64,000 bases of DNA, from assembly GCA_031763025.1 (NCBI GenBank), contig JASSKH010000021.1, positions 9,880,776 to 9,944,775 on the forward strand, written 5' to 3'. Within the stretch, counting starts at the first letter, position 1. Every line of letters begins with the position of its first letter. The DNA is from Macrocystis pyrifera. Lineage: Eukaryota; Sar; Phaeophyceae; Laminariales; Laminariaceae. This document shows positions 45,440 through 57,159 of this stretch, piece after piece. Below the pieces are notes generated by a model that was not told the origin of the DNA, ran no database searches, and saw only the letters and a list, made by a program, of their open reading frames with translations. Both the position numbers and the translations under genes were made by a program.

Positions 45440-47405
45440 GTGAAACGTTGATGCCCGTATCGATGTCCCCACCGACTTCCGACCGTCCCTCACCAGCGGC
45501 GGTGGTCAACTCCCGCCGTATGCGGATTGCTGTTGTCGCCGAAGTGGACGACGCACAGACCATGTTGAACGATGCGGCTATCTTCTCCTACGCGAATGAC
45601 ATAATTCGAGGCAATCTGTGAGCGTTCGTTGCTGGAGATGTAACAGGGTTCTGCTCTGTTTGACTATTTCGTGGTATGCGCCATGGTGCCACCCATGGCA
45701 TACCACGGCATCCCCACAGCATCCCATGGCGTGGCATATTATTTCAGGGCACGCCGTGGGGAGTGCCCAACAACCTCCGCGGCAACCCCCAGGGCACCCC
45801 AATGTCGACGGCACCTAGGTTAGGGTTATGGTTAGGGTTCCATGGTATGGCGTGGAGGCCCGTGGAAGGTTGGGCGGTATGCCTTGGACGATGCCGTGGA
45901 CGGTTTCGCCGCGGGTGATGCCACGGTATGTCGTATCATGTCGCGACAAAAGAATATGTTGTATACCCCCCTGATGTAAACGAGGTAGACCAGGTCGAAC
46001 TGGCAGTGATGGGCGTACTTCAGTTCCTCCCAGTAATGACGGTGGCGGTTGCTGCTGACAACGCAGGATTCCACGCGTACTGAAGGTGAGCATAGTTCCG
46101 ACCAGGAACTTAGGCGTTTCAGTGATTCAACCAGGCAGAGAGCGATATGTCGTTCGTGTGACTCCGTGTACGTTTTCTGTATGTTCTCGGGTTTGTGTGT
46201 CTCCATTGATCTTGTGGTTTTATTCTCTGTTGTCCATCTCGTACACGCAATACCGACGTCTCTAAAGCTTTGTCATAACTAGCTTGAACCTCGTCCATCG
46301 TTTTCCTGTCCCTCCGATGGGTGTTGGTGTCCTTCTCGGAATCACGGTTTACTCCACGGAAGACCCCTTCACTGCAAGCATGATTGCGGACGAATACTGC
46401 GGCATCGACACAAGCCTTAAATTCTACATGAAGTCTAATTTCGTGGTATGTTGGCAGTTCACGTTCAAGAACATGTACTCCACCTAAGGAGACCTCCTCG
46501 TGGTCCACGGAAGCACCGAAGTGAGCTTTTTCGACAGCGAGCTCACGAGGTAGACCACAGCGGTACTCGGGTTCGAGTGGCCGTCTTTCGCGTTCAATAC
46601 CGACCTCGTCCTGCCGGTTGGCGCCAACGCCGACCTCCGCGACGTGTTGGTGTTTGGATAAGAAAACACATAGCTGAAAGGCCACTGGGGTGCGCTTGAG
46701 GTCTTGCAAGGCTTTCATTACGCTGTCCCGCAAGTAAGCGCTCATAGAAGGTGGTCGTGTACACGGTGTCGCGGTGCTCGTTGACCTGTGGCCACACTCG
46801 TGTGATAGTCTCTCGTCGAATCCTCGCAAATTACCAAATTGGTCTAGATTGCATAGTCACGCGGATAGTCATCGGTACGCAACCAGCGCCATGTTGACAA
46901 ATTTGTGGTTTCCGTTCTCCTGCCTAAACATAACAGGTAACACGTTACCCGAAATGTAACTCACAGCCAAATAGGATATACGATGGACGATGATTCTTCA
47001 TTCGGTTGATCACCAGCAGCGTATTTGTATGTATATATCACGATGTTCTAAATGCTATTTTCGAAAACATCACCGACGTACGTACTTGGCCGTCACTGTA
47101 TATGCTCCCTTCCTGTATGTTGCGTTTATTGCTCTACGGTTGATGGTGGCGCTCGTCCAGTCTATAACTATCTCAGGGCTGTGGTTTAATGGCCTTCAAT
47201 CCTGGGTGTCGCAGCACTAGTTTACGACCGCGTCCACCTGAGAGAACCCGCTGGTCAAGCTGCGCTACTTCTGCTCGATCGACACGTTGGTCGTGAATGC
47301 AGAACACATGAATATGGTGCTCGTCTTGCAGAGCAATCTCGACTTCTTCACGCATGGAGGAACGTGCGAGAGCGGCTACGTTGATTTCCGTCGCGGAGAT
47401 TGAGT
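45440..47405 (+). pseudogene. Possible degraded multi-exon gene
   Basis: Several + strand stretches read like protein without matching any family I know. 45530-45620 reads IAVVAEVDDAQTMLNDAA. 45952-46083 reads YPPDVNEVDQVELAVMGVLQ. 46284-46660 reads GITVYSTEDPFTASMIADEY and, after in-frame stops, LGFEWPSFAFNTDLVLPVGA. 47244-47402 reads PLVKLRYFCSIDTLVVNAEH. Some stops would be explained by single C-to-T changes. The competing reading is the uninterrupted 236-codon minus ORF at 46119-46829, whose composition looks like an antisense shadow. Element N copy 2 (45667-45960) lies inside this span. Confidence 0.2.
45667..45960. mobile_element. CCATGG-rich element N, copy 2
   Basis: Matches copy 1 from GCCATGGTGCCACCCATGG through GGTTAGGGTTCCATGGTATG to GTATGTCGTATCATGTCGCG. 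Contains a short TTAGGGTTATGGTTAGGG patch, telomere-like but only two units. Confidence 0.6.
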
Positions 47406-47769
47406 AGCAAGCCTTGCCCCACCCTCCAATCAATCCAGCGTAGACAGCTGTAGTTGCGTGGGGTGATTCATTTTCTGTGTCCAGCTCTGCCCCGTTCTTT
47501 GCGCTAGCTTGGGTATAAAATCTGGTAGCAGGGTGGAGGCCGAGAAAAAGCGGGAATGCATGAGGCCTTCCTGGTCGGATCGCTTGGCGGAATGAAGCTT
47601 TTCGCTTTGCGCCGGGAAACGTTGCTTTTGTGTCCGGCGCAAGCTCATGAGAGGAACTTGAGGACCGCTGTTCTTCAAAGACATCCTCAAGGGCCGAAAC
47701 GCTTGAGTGCGCCCGGCCCCTCTTTGATCCAATCAGGCACTCTACGTGATAAGGTGTCCTCAACTCCAT
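47173..47769 (-). CDS. Unrecognised 198-codon ORF
   Basis: Uninterrupted from MELRTPYHVECL to LVLRHPGLKAIKPQP, with GGWGKACYSISATEINVAAL in the middle. No signal peptide, membrane segment or known domain. The + strand opposite its C-terminal part also reads plausibly (see the degraded gene), so this ORF may be wholly or partly a shadow. Confidence 0.25.
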   Translation of the reverse strand: MELRTPYHVECLIGSKRGRAHSSVSALEDVFEEQRSSSSSHELAPDTKATFPGAKRKASFRQAIRPGRPHAFPLFLGLHPATRFYTQASAKNGAELDTENESPHATTAVYAGLIGGWGKACYSISATEINVAALARSSMREEVEIALQDEHHIHVFCIHDQRVDRAEVAQLDQRVLSGGRGRKLVLRHPGLKAIKPQP

Positions 47770-47859
47770 AATAATCCCTCTTCACCCGGCCGCATCGAGT
47801 GCGCACAAGTTGTTTGCGTGATGCGCGATGGGTTGCGCGGCCCACCATACAGTTAGTCG

Positions 47860-49925
47860 TTGTTACCGCGGATGCATCTTATACACCGGCAATCACTGTC
47901 AGTTCCTCAGACACCATCGTCCCCGGCCCTACGGAAAGCCAAGGAGCGGAGCGCGCTGCATGGTAGGCACCTAAACTTACACCTTCCTCGAACATCAAGT
48001 AACCTATTCATGGACACAGGCGGGAGGTCAACCGTAGTCTCTCAACCCTTCGTTTATCAACGTTTGTCAGGTATCAACACTATACTTCACGGTTCATGAA
48101 GGAAAAATGTTAAGATTTAATATTTCCGTTGCCTTGTTCTACGGGTTGGTCTTCGAGCTTGAAGAGGAAACTACAGTAGCAATAGCGTTTTATCTTGTAT
48201 TTTTTATCAATGCAATTGATAATTTCTTTTTCAATGCCCTGTTGCTTATTCAATTTCTGTACCATTCACGCTTTGAGCGAAATGTAGTGGTTGTGAAAAT
48301 ATCAGAGGAAGGTTTACAGAGCCCTTCAGCATGCACGGTAGAGATATATGGCCGTTTCTCGTTCGCACGTACCTGATTTCGACATTGCGACTGGGGTTAG
48401 GGCTTTGTGGGCAATCGACGAAACCGATAGCATCGTAGGTGGGGCTATTTTAAAGACGTAGTCGAGGATTATTTGGAGGTTTATTGGGTGGACGTAGCGA
48501 GTGGGATCGAGCCGCTCGTCGATTGTCACCTGGGTAGCCCTTCCCCGTGCATGTGACCCCAGAATCACTGCGTTACCTTTTGTTGCTTGCCTCGAAAAAT
48601 GTATGGAATTTCCTCCGTAGTTTTCACGAGCTTGTATCGTGCCACTATGGTGCGGGCTGTGTGGCTCTCGCAGCCGAGTACAAGGTGTAATGTGCAGGGC
48701 AAAACAAACGGAGTCAAGACTCCACCGCCATTATTTGTGTTTCAAGGGTTGTAATTTTAGATGAGGGGTGTATTAAGAAAGCGGTGAAACGTTGAGTGGG
48801 CTCACACCACTAGGTAGAGGGTGTTTGCGACTTGCCTTAAGCATGTCTTGACTCCGCACGTTGATTCGCCACACGATGCGATCTACGATTTAGGTAACAC
48901 ATTTCCGCTGGAGGTCTTTCTGAATGACGGGGCTCCTTGACCCAAACTCGTTGGAATGCCGATCTTGCTTCGAAAAATGACGTTTTGTATACTGGGCCAT
49001 GGCATTATTCATCTGGATGCAATTTGATTTTGGCTGAAATCAATTTTCGGGTGAGGAATGCTACTCTTTAAGTGCGGAGCATCAGCATATTCAGGGTGAT
49101 CCTCTAAATTAGATCGCCTCACGCGTGGAAACAATTGCGCGGCGTCATACTGATCGCAGGGGAAGGGGTGCTGTGGGCCGCCTTAGCCGTGCAGTTGTAC
49201 ATGTCGCTGTTGTGTCACTGCTTGCTGTGTGGAATACATTCAAAACGTTAATGTTTGGCCCCGCTTGGACACGCAGCATACCCACTGTAGAAAATGACGA
49301 TTTTTACAATGGGACGAGACCAGGCCAATGTGAGCAGCTCCGGGGCTGTAATGCCTTGTGGGTACATGAAACCCCCGTGCGTTAAGCCGCCGCAGGGTGC
49401 AGGCACGCAGCGACACTTGCACGGCGTATGTTGAGGGGTTAATTTGTTTTGCGGTACCCTATGAATAATAGCTCGGGGCTTAGGCGCGAGGGGTGTTTCT
49501 ATTTGTTGTCGCGGTTTTGGGTGTTTTTCTAGCGGCTGGCCGCAAACATCGGCGCACAAAGGACAAAGCGGAGGTACTCGAGTCTTTCGTGGCTTGTTTA
49601 CTACGAAGCATACGTTCAATTCGGGTACCACACTGTCCTCTTTGCCGAACGGTAACTCTCATTAATTAGTATGGCATTGACGTCGGCCGCGGCCGACGAT
49701 GAATATAATATCGACCCCAGCGAGGGCTTGCCAGAAACCATCCGTGCACGAGAATAATCATCGATGCTATATTCGAGATAGTAGACCTGAAGACAACCAG
49801 TGAATGAATGGCTAATAATACTTCGAAGTATGAGAAAGATGTGAATTAATTTCAAGCACTTTCGATTTGTTTCTTTTTTTCTTCTTTGTTTTCTTTCGTT
49901 TTTTCCTTTTCATATTAAATGTATG
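47860..49925. other. No supported gene in 2 kb
   Basis: Short frames such as 48107-48376 (+, hydrophobic) and 49248-49631 (-) have no recognisable motif. No repeats were recognised. The segment ends at the CCGTG that marks the LTR element boundary. Confidence 0.35.
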
Positions 49926-49930
49926 CCGTG

Positions 49931-50708
49931 TATTAGGGATGATACTTGTCATTAGCCATCATAGTCGTTACTCGAAACCACTTGCGTCATCTGGTATACT
50001 TTTACGCATTTCTAAGTACAACGGATAGGTTTCCAGTCTGTGAGTGGTAGCAGTATACAGCAGCAGCAGCAGTCCTACAACATCTACTGCTGTGCACTCG
50101 TACACATTGCATAATACTTCGAGGTAGGTCTCAATACAAGCAGCATCGTGGATCTACTGTATTACGTACGTACAAAATCTACAGCAGCACATGTACAGCA
50201 GTACCTGGTACGTACCCACTGGTAAACAATTGACAGGGTATCTTCAGTATCCCGCCGGGACCAGTAGCATAGTTTTAGTTGTGGTTGAAGTAACAACATA
50301 GGCTGCAAGAGGGTCATGAGTACGTACCCCAAGTTATACGGAGTATAGATTTTAGCAGTAGAACTGCGGGTCTGACCTGGACCCAAGGGTATTTCCCTAT
50401 TTTTGCTTTTTAACGAATTGTAGGGATCGTCCTTTGTTTCGAGCCGTGAGCGCACAAGCGCACCCCTCCCCTTTGAGCTCACTCTATATTTGCTCACCAT
50501 CATCAGCTTCCAGCTGAGCAAATGAATCAACACCGTGGCTGGGCATCTTCTTCTGCTCTTTTATTGAAGCTTCTTGTACAAGTCACCTAACAGTGGCTAT
50601 ACGTTTGCCTCAAACATTTTGACTGTGTATTGACCGGCCATCGGCAATCGAGTCTAGCCGTACACACTAGCTACGAACTGGTACACACGCCAACCGCCAT
50701 ACCTAATA
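49931..50708 (+). repeat. Left LTR (778 bp)
   Basis: Pairs with 57160-57928. Shared landmarks are TAGCCATCATAGTCGTTACT, CAGCAGTACCTGGTACGTAC, TATCCCGCCGGGACC, CGAGCCGTGAGCGCACA and GGCCATCGGCAATCGAGTC. Differences are mostly single bases plus a small indel near 50120. Confidence 0.9.
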
Positions 50709-51084
50709 GGTGAATTAGCCCCGGAACGCGTAAACGCGGCAAGCTACTAGCAACGGTGGCCCAAGACCGCCACTCTGAACTGCTACTGGCTCGCTATACA
50801 GCAGGAGGAGGACTGGACTTTTTCAAGATCAAGAAACCTGCTGCTACGTACGAAAAAGGGAGCTTCTTCCACGACGAGAGGGAACCGAACATCGAAGGTC
50901 TACGTACTTCGTTGCCACGTGAGTGACACGTGGTACGGACACCGCGTGCTTCTAAGAGGGTCCTGCGTAGGGCATTCTACTACTGATGTCGTTCAATACG
51001 GCTGTAGTTCACTACTGCTGTAGTCAAATTGCTGTAACTACGATAGAGACACCCACAGAGCCCCACCGCGTAAGGAGCTGTGAA

Positions 51085-51350
51085 AATCTCACCTGCTCCC
51101 CTGTCTTTTCATAAACGAGGACCAATAATCTCGAGCAAAACTCGAGTGTAACCGCTGTACGCTGCTCCCCAGCAACTCTACATTACAACCCAGCACGTCT
51201 GAAAGTTAAGAGCTCTGCTGAGCGTAGTCCATTTCGTGGATCGTAAGCCGCAGTCACTCTGAGCAACAGCGGTATAGAAGTTAACTCCCTGCTATCTGTC
51301 AAAGGAGCGCTGAACTTCGAGTTTCCAAGAGGGTGTCGGCCCCAGTGAGA
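51085..51350. repeat. Leader repeat unit upstream of the nested element
   Basis: Contains GCGTAGTCCATTTCGTGGAT and one 119-bp-type unit (TTAACTCCC at 51281 to CGGCCCCAGTGAGAG). The same combination recurs at 52395-52690, so the whole leader block was duplicated. Confidence 0.75.
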
Positions 51351-51360
51351 GTTTTTTTTA

Positions 51361-52296
51361 GGGCAAATGCCAAAATCAGATATACCTGATCCGTTTGAGC
51401 CAAAATCAGGTACATACTAAAACCAAGTAAACAACGCGCGCCACGAGCGGTGTGATGTTCATGACATTCCGGTTAAAAAAGAATGCGCCTAAAGCATTAA
51501 GCGTGCCACATGGCCTCCAAAATCTGAATTGTTTTGTTTTCTTCAGGGTGTAGGTGCGAACCCCACTTGGACCTGCAAAGAGTCACTATTAATATGCTTC
51601 GTTTGTTTCGCCACGGCGGGAGCGCCAAGAGTATTTACTCTGGCGCCCCCCCCCCCGCTGACAGCTTTATTTAAAGCTTCCAGACCGTCCTCGCGGAACC
51701 GCCTGCTCGGCACGAAATTATCTTGCCGTACCAAACCTGAGACTACCTCGACGCGGGGTGGTGCAGACGAAACGCCGAGTGTCCATGGTGCTGTAAAGAC
51801 TGCTGTGAACACGGAAAACAACGGAGTACACACAACAGCTATTAGTAACTGAAGCACACCGCACACCGAAAAGGAGAAAAGTGAAACCAGCGTACGCATG
51901 TGTGCATGTATATTATTATTATACGTACTTTTACGTACGACGTACGAGTATCGTACAGAGTTTATACGTCAATACAGAAGAATTTCAACCGAGGGAGGGC
52001 AGACGCATACATACGGAGAAAAACGCAGTGCACGAACGTATGGCCTCTCTGATTGGTTCAAAGTTGGCCAAAATCAGTTGAAAGCTAGACAGAGTAGAAA
52101 AAATCAGGTGTACCTTGGCCTTTTCGTGCCAAAATCAGTTACAATGAAAGCTTGGCCAAAAGCAGGGCTCCTGGTGTGTGTTTTGTACTTGATTTCAGTA
52201 TGTAACTGTTTTTGGTGTGTGTTTTGTACTTGATTTCAGTATGTAACTGTTTTTGGCACGAAAGTGGCCAGGTATACCTGATTTTGGCAAAAACCC
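51361..52296. mobile_element. MULE-like non-autonomous element nested in the LTR element
   Basis: 936 bp with inverted ends: GGGCAAATGCCAAAATCAG on the left and CTGATTTTGGCAAAAACCC on the right. Flanks are TTTTTTTTA at 51352-51360 and 52298-52306 (one extra T lies between the element and the right copy), so a 9-bp direct repeat is consistent with Mutator-like insertion, though low complexity weakens this. The subterminal part repeats GCCAAAATCAGGTA, and the same arrangement begins repeat P at 7240. The open frames inside (51529-51852 + and 51899-51543 -) have no known motif. Confidence 0.65.
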
Positions 52297-52564
52297 TTTT
52301 TTTTTACAGTCGCCACTACAACAGTGACACAGAAGCAAACTCCCGACAAGAGTGATATATGTCTGTTAAAGGAGTCCCTGACTTCACCCTTTTCTGACAG
52401 GACCTTCCATTGCGTGGGAGCCTAGAAAATAAAAAAACCTCGATCAACACGTCGAGTAAGATTCTGCTGTATGCTGTGAAGGACGACTTCGCCACAACCC
52501 ACAGCACCGCTGGGGATAAGGAGCTCTGTCTAGCGTAGTCCATTTCGTGGATCATAGGCGTCAG

Positions 52565-53045
52565 TCACTCTGAGCAACAGCGGCATATAATTTAACTCCC
52601 GATAAGCACTCTGCTATCTGGTAAAGGGGCGCTGAACTTCGATAAATTTCCAAGAGAACCGTCGGCCCCAGAGAGACTGCTTGAAAGTCGTTACTACAAC
52701 GACATATACGTTAACTCCCGATAAGCATTCTGCTATCTGTTAAAGGAGCTTTGAACTTCGATAAATTTCCAAGAGGACCGTCGGCCCCAGAGAGATTGCT
52801 TGAAAGTCGTTACTACAGCGGCATAGAAGTTAACTCCCGATAAGCATTTCGCTATCTGATAAAGGAGCGCTGAACTTCGATAAATTTCCAAGAGGGTCGT
52901 CGGCCCCAGAGAGATTACATGCCATTCGTTACTACAGCGGCATAGAAGTTAACTCCCGACAAGTATTCCGATATCTGTCAAAGGAGCGCTGAACTTTGAT
53001 AAATTTCCAAGAGGGTCGTCGGCCCCAGCGAGATTCTATTTTTGC
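52565..53045. repeat. Four 119-bp tandem repeats
   Basis: TTAACTCCC occurs at 52592, 52711, 52830 and 52949, exactly 119 bp apart. Each unit continues GCTATCTG, AAAGGAGCGCTGAACTTCG, ATAAATTTCCAAGAGG and CGTCGGCCCCAGAGAGATT. They sit in the untranslated leader of the LTR element, upstream of gag. Conservation is higher at the GTCGGCCCCAG end of each unit. Confidence 0.95.
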
Positions 53046-53588
53046 AGTCGTCACTAGCGCTTCACCTAGGTCTGTGACCCCACACGACTGTTGGAACGAC
53101 AACTATTTTTCAATAGTTTCTGCGAGGAGGATACGACAAGTTATTCACACAGCAGTGCTGGTACCTACAGTAGTAGTGCTACCAATACTGTACCTGAGTG
53201 CACTACTCGTACTGCTGTAGAATCATACAAGTATCATACCAACTTCAAACGTAAAAGTGAGCGGTATCAGTTACACTGCGCGCATCCAGAGGGTCCCGCA
53301 TAGATAGGCGTCTGCTATCAACTGCCACCGTACTACTGCAGTCAGGACTGTTTCATCGGCGCGAGATACCCAGCGAGCATCACTGCGTTGTTGAAGGTGT
53401 GTGTACATCTCACCTCGTGCCATATTTGTCATACGAATCTAGTGTGGACTCAAAAATCTCGACCCAAAGTCTAGTATTGTACTCCTGTATCATACATACA
53501 TACGGCAAATTAAAGCCTCGGGATCCCCGAGCATTGTGCGGCAGCCACTCCCAGAGATACTGCTGTACATACGGTACTACTGGCGTAG

Positions 53589-54056
53589 TATCACACAAGA
53601 CCGCCTGGCCAAGTACTACTCATCATCATTGGGGACTCAGCTTTCAACAACAACAGCGGCAACCTCGCCAATGCTATCAAAGGACCGACGAAGTCCGACG
53701 GCGGCAAGCCAGGGGATTTTCGCGATTGGCGGAAGAGGTTGGCGGCAGTACTCAGCGTCGCGCGCCGAGACATTGCAAGCCTGACCAGAGGGAAACCCCG
53801 ACCAACCGAAGAAACGACCGGCACGGGAGCTCAGGCTTCTTTTGACAGGGTAATTGCTGACTATGACAGGGCGAACAAAGACTCGATTTGTACGTGCGGG
53901 GATGGTCAACGGGCGCTTCAAGAACTAGTCAACAAGTACAACAAGGAATCTTCCAAGATCAAGGCAGGATCCAACGATGAAGCTGAGCAGAAGTGGTGGT
54001 TCTGTACACAAGACTACATCTCACGACGACTCGGAACGTTACCCGCCGCAAAGTAA
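53589..54056 (+). pseudogene. Gag-like ORF of the LTR element
   Basis: Open from 53589 (after a TAG) to the stop at 54056, without a clear start codon. It reads GDSAFNNNSGNLANAIKGPT, then GDFRDWRKRLAAVLSVARRD, QASFDRVIADYDRANKDS and QRALQELVNKYNKESSK. The Trp/Arg-rich helix and later helices resemble the N-terminal Gag of Ty1/copia elements, as I recall it, but no alignment was run. It is shorter than a full Gag and lacks a zinc knuckle, and the DRANKDS-to-GDGQRAL joint looks like an internal deletion. Confidence 0.5.
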
Positions 54057-54141
54057 CGGCGCTGTACTGAGCACGACATCACCTCCGGTCAACTACGACG
54101 AGAAGCCGTCCGCAAGCAACCTTCTGGAAGAGGACACGTAA

Positions 54142-54555
54142 TCGACAACAACCGCCGGAGCATCATCGACGGGAGCTGGAGTATCCTCACTAGGGGCCGG
54201 AATACCATCACCAAGGACTCAAGATTCATCATCAGAGACCGGAACGCCATCATCAGAGACTGGAACGCTACCGCAACAAGCTGGAGTGTCGTCATCATCA
54301 TCAGGAGCTACGTCTTCTTTTTCACCCTGGGACGCATTTGCTGTTTCGCCCGGGGTTGCACTTTCCACTCTGGCTAGAGTCACACTGGATGCACCGCATC
54401 ACGAGACCGCCAGTACGGTACACAATTCAAGCGTCGAGGAGATCTTCGACAGCATGCACCCTAAGAGAGCATCGGGGGAAGACCCCCCGGACACGTGTGT
54501 GGATTTCGTCTACACCAATAGAGACCCTTTTCGGATCTCGGAGGAGGACAACTGA
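54142..54555 (+). CDS. Ser/Thr-rich frame downstream of gag
   Basis: Open after a TAA at 54139. Begins with repeats such as SSETGTPSSETGTLPQQ, then SPWDAFAVSPGVALSTLARV and VEEIFDSMHPKRASGEDPPD. It is in a different frame from gag. No domain recognised; it may be a spacer region of the former polyprotein. Confidence 0.3.
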   Translation, partial: STTTAGASSTGAGVSSLGAGIPSPRTQDSSSETGTPSSETGTLPQQAGVSSSSSGATSSFSPWDAFAVSPGVALSTLARVTLDAPHHETASTVHNSSVEEIFDSMHPKRASGEDPPDTCVDFVYTNRDPFRISEEDN

Positions 54556-54596
54556 GTGATCAAATCCTCACAAAAACACTACGATGCCGTTCATTC

Positions 54597-54810
54597 CCCG
54601 GATCAGCATCACCCGGGATCATCGGATCATCGACATCTGGGGTCATCAGAGCATCAACGTCTGGGATCACCGGAGCATGCACGTCTGGGATCACTGGATC
54701 AACATCATCTGGGATCACCAGATCATCAGCTGGATCATCACCTGGCATCACCGGATCATCAGCTGGATCATCATCGTCTCGCATCACCGGAGTATCAGCT
54801 GAGACATCAC
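54597..54810. repeat. GGATCA-rich minisatellite
   Basis: Short units such as CATCTGGGATCACCGGAGCA and GGATCATCAGCTGGATCATC recur with periods of about 15-30 bp. On the minus strand it encodes DPVIPDV-type repeats; on the + strand His/Ser repeats. Neither is likely to be a protein. Confidence 0.85.
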
Positions 54811-55538
54811 CGCCTGCTTCACCAGGGGTCGTGTCAGCTTCTCGAGGGCTGTGTCTGACTCGTGCCTCCATACCAGCCGAGCCCAAAACAGAGAACACAG
54901 AGACAAACCATCAGCTGAAGGAGGTGCACACTCTCACGATAGCGGAAGGATAACCACGGGAAAACCCTGGGACAGGATCTGTGGCATCGACACAGGACGA
55001 TCAAGAGCCACTGGCGACTACGGCCTTCGTGTACAACCGCAAGCCAACTTCAGAAATCCTCTTCTTGCTGGACGGAGAGCCCATCAACATCGGGACCAAG
55101 AAGCAGACACTGCTTATTTATCAGTGGAGGCGGAGCTGAGACGACAATCAGTTTCGAGGGAAAGGAAAAGACTACCTCTCCAACTTCTACATAAGTTGAG
55201 CCTCAAGTCCTAAGCAAAGAATGACGGACCAAGCGCATCGGACGACCACCGACGTCTACACAAACAAGGTCAGGCCACTGAAAGCGTGAACAGTATTGCC
55301 TCCGTTACCGAAGCTGTAGGTCGTGGCATATTTGTACGGGGCGGATAAGAATTTCATTTCCTTGGGTCAACGAACCGATGACTGGATCTTTTGCATTCAT
55401 TGGTAGCATATCCCGTCCATCTTCCCTACAGTGCAGTACAATGACCGGTGTTGTGCAAGATTAATGAAGGTAAATCGCGGTCGGTACCAAGTAAGGGTGC
55501 ATTGTAACCAAGTCGAATCATTAGGTTCGAATGTGTAG

Positions 55539-56459
55539 TTGAAAAAAGTACGTCATCTCCGGAACTTTAGGATGTATGGCAGGAGAACTTTCCACCTAGA
55601 TGAGTCCAAACAGGAGATTAGCATACACGAGGGGGATGTCTCTGATAGCAGTATGTCTTGTTACAGCTTTAAGCTGGCAGTATCTTGTGTCTGCTACCGG
55701 CCGAGTTTTGCGAGAAGAATTGCTGCCGCTGATGCTGCATGCCTTTGCTGCTTGCTGCTGCAGCAGCAGATACTATTATTAGGTAGGTGCTGCTGCTGCT
55801 GCTGCTGCTGCTGTACGTCACCCACTACTGCTGCTACTACTGCATATAGTGTGCTGCTGCTGCTGCAAGTAAGTGCTGTTGTTGCTGGAAACACTGCGGC
55901 AATAAGCAAGCACTGGGGTGAGCAGGCGCTGCTGCAAACAAAAGCGCTGCTGCACACAAGCAAGGTCTGCTGCAAGCAAGCGCTGCTGCGAGCAAGCGCT
56001 GCTGGAAGCGAGAGAGCTGCCTCAAGCAAGTGCTGCTGCAAGAGCTGTCGCAGGCGCTGCTGGTGCTGCAAGCACGTGCACCCTTGCCGCCACGCCCCTG
56101 ATCTTCAACCCCTTTTCGGCCAGAGAGGACGACAAAGAAGGAGGGCGATCTTCTCGTTGTGGCGGCGTTGCTTGCACAGCGAGTGTCAAGGAGCGCAAGA
56201 TAGATCACACTTCTGCCTGTTAGTGCTTGCTGCTGCTTACTGCTCCTGCAGCTGCTGCTGCTGCTGCTGCAGGTGGGTGCTGCTGCTGCTTGCACGACGT
56301 CTTGTGTTCGGCTCGTTTGGTACAAAAAAAAGTGCTGCCGCTGTCGCAAGTGTTTTTTTTTCAAACATAAGAATCCAATATTTAGCTGTTTTTCGTCTAC
56401 GATTATGCGCATGCCGAAAGGTTTTCGATTATGATTACCTTTCGGACGGAAATCCTTGA
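55539..56459 (+). other. 306-codon open frame built largely on CTG/TGC repeats
   Basis: Starts MKKVRHLRNFRMYGRRT and contains runs of Cys, Leu and Ala from TGC/CTG/GCT triplets (55739-55870 and 56226-56290 on the DNA). Triplet runs exclude stops on both strands, and the opposite strand is open too. The frame lies inside the LTR element. I regard it as a repeat artefact rather than a gene. Confidence 0.6.
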
Positions 56460-57147
56460 TAAACAAAAATATTATGCGCAGACACTAGACTGACTGGAAT
56501 GTAGTTCACGGTTTGAGGATTCTTGGACTGATAGCTAAGCTTGCATAACATGTGCAGAAAAGTAGCAGAGCTGGATATTTTACATATGCTTGTTTTATGT
56601 AACCCCCCCCTGTATTCTAGCAGAATGAGTTAGCTCTCAGTATACTTTCACCGCAACAATTATGGCCGTGTTGCGTGCATTTTTTAAAGTATGGCATGTA
56701 ACGCAGAAGCAACGAGTACATTGTTCCAGAGTTGAATTTCAAAATCCAGCTCAGTTCGATGTGTTAACGCATCGAGGGGTCGTATTAGGGATGACACCTA
56801 TTACAGCAGAAGCCAGTATCATCTAGTCGCCGCTGCATAAAACAGGGCTACCAGGTACTCCTGTAGCAACCGTAATGTAGGTACACCCATCTCATACAGG
56901 CAGGTGTTACAACGGTAGAATAACAGAACGATTCTATGTTCGGTTATTTTGTTGTCCTGTACGTGTTGAATTTACTCCTTGGATCTCATGCGGTAGGTAC
57001 ATCATGTACAACTGATTATCCTTGGAATTCATGTAGGTACATTACGTACAAGTGTTTGTTCCCAATAGCAACACCACCACTTGATGTTGCATGTGTTTGG
57101 TTTGGAGAAGTTTTAGCACGTAACGCAGAGTAAGAAAGTGTATGCTT

Positions 57148-57159
57148 AACGGGAGGAGA
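57148..57159 (+). promoter_or_regulatory. Polypurine tract of the LTR element
   Basis: AACGGGAGGAGA lies directly before the right LTR, at the position where plus-strand DNA synthesis of an LTR retrotransposon is primed. It fixes the element's orientation. Confidence 0.8.

Noticed and set aside
46119..46829. 236-codon minus-strand ORF as a host gene
   Set aside because: The + strand opposite reads more like protein, and the minus protein looks like an antisense shadow. Kept only as an alternative in the degraded-gene entry.
52565..53045. CRISPR-like array
   Set aside because: The 119-bp units are contiguous direct repeats with no alternating unique spacers, in a eukaryotic retrotransposon leader.
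55694..56466. Gln/Ser-rich minus-strand ORFs over the CTG repeats
   Set aside because: Triplet repeats remove stops on both strands; composition is pure repeat translation.
57003..57060. Third LTR or solo LTR start near 56790 (TATTAGGGATGACACC)
   Set aside because: Only the first dozen bases resemble the LTR; the rest diverges.
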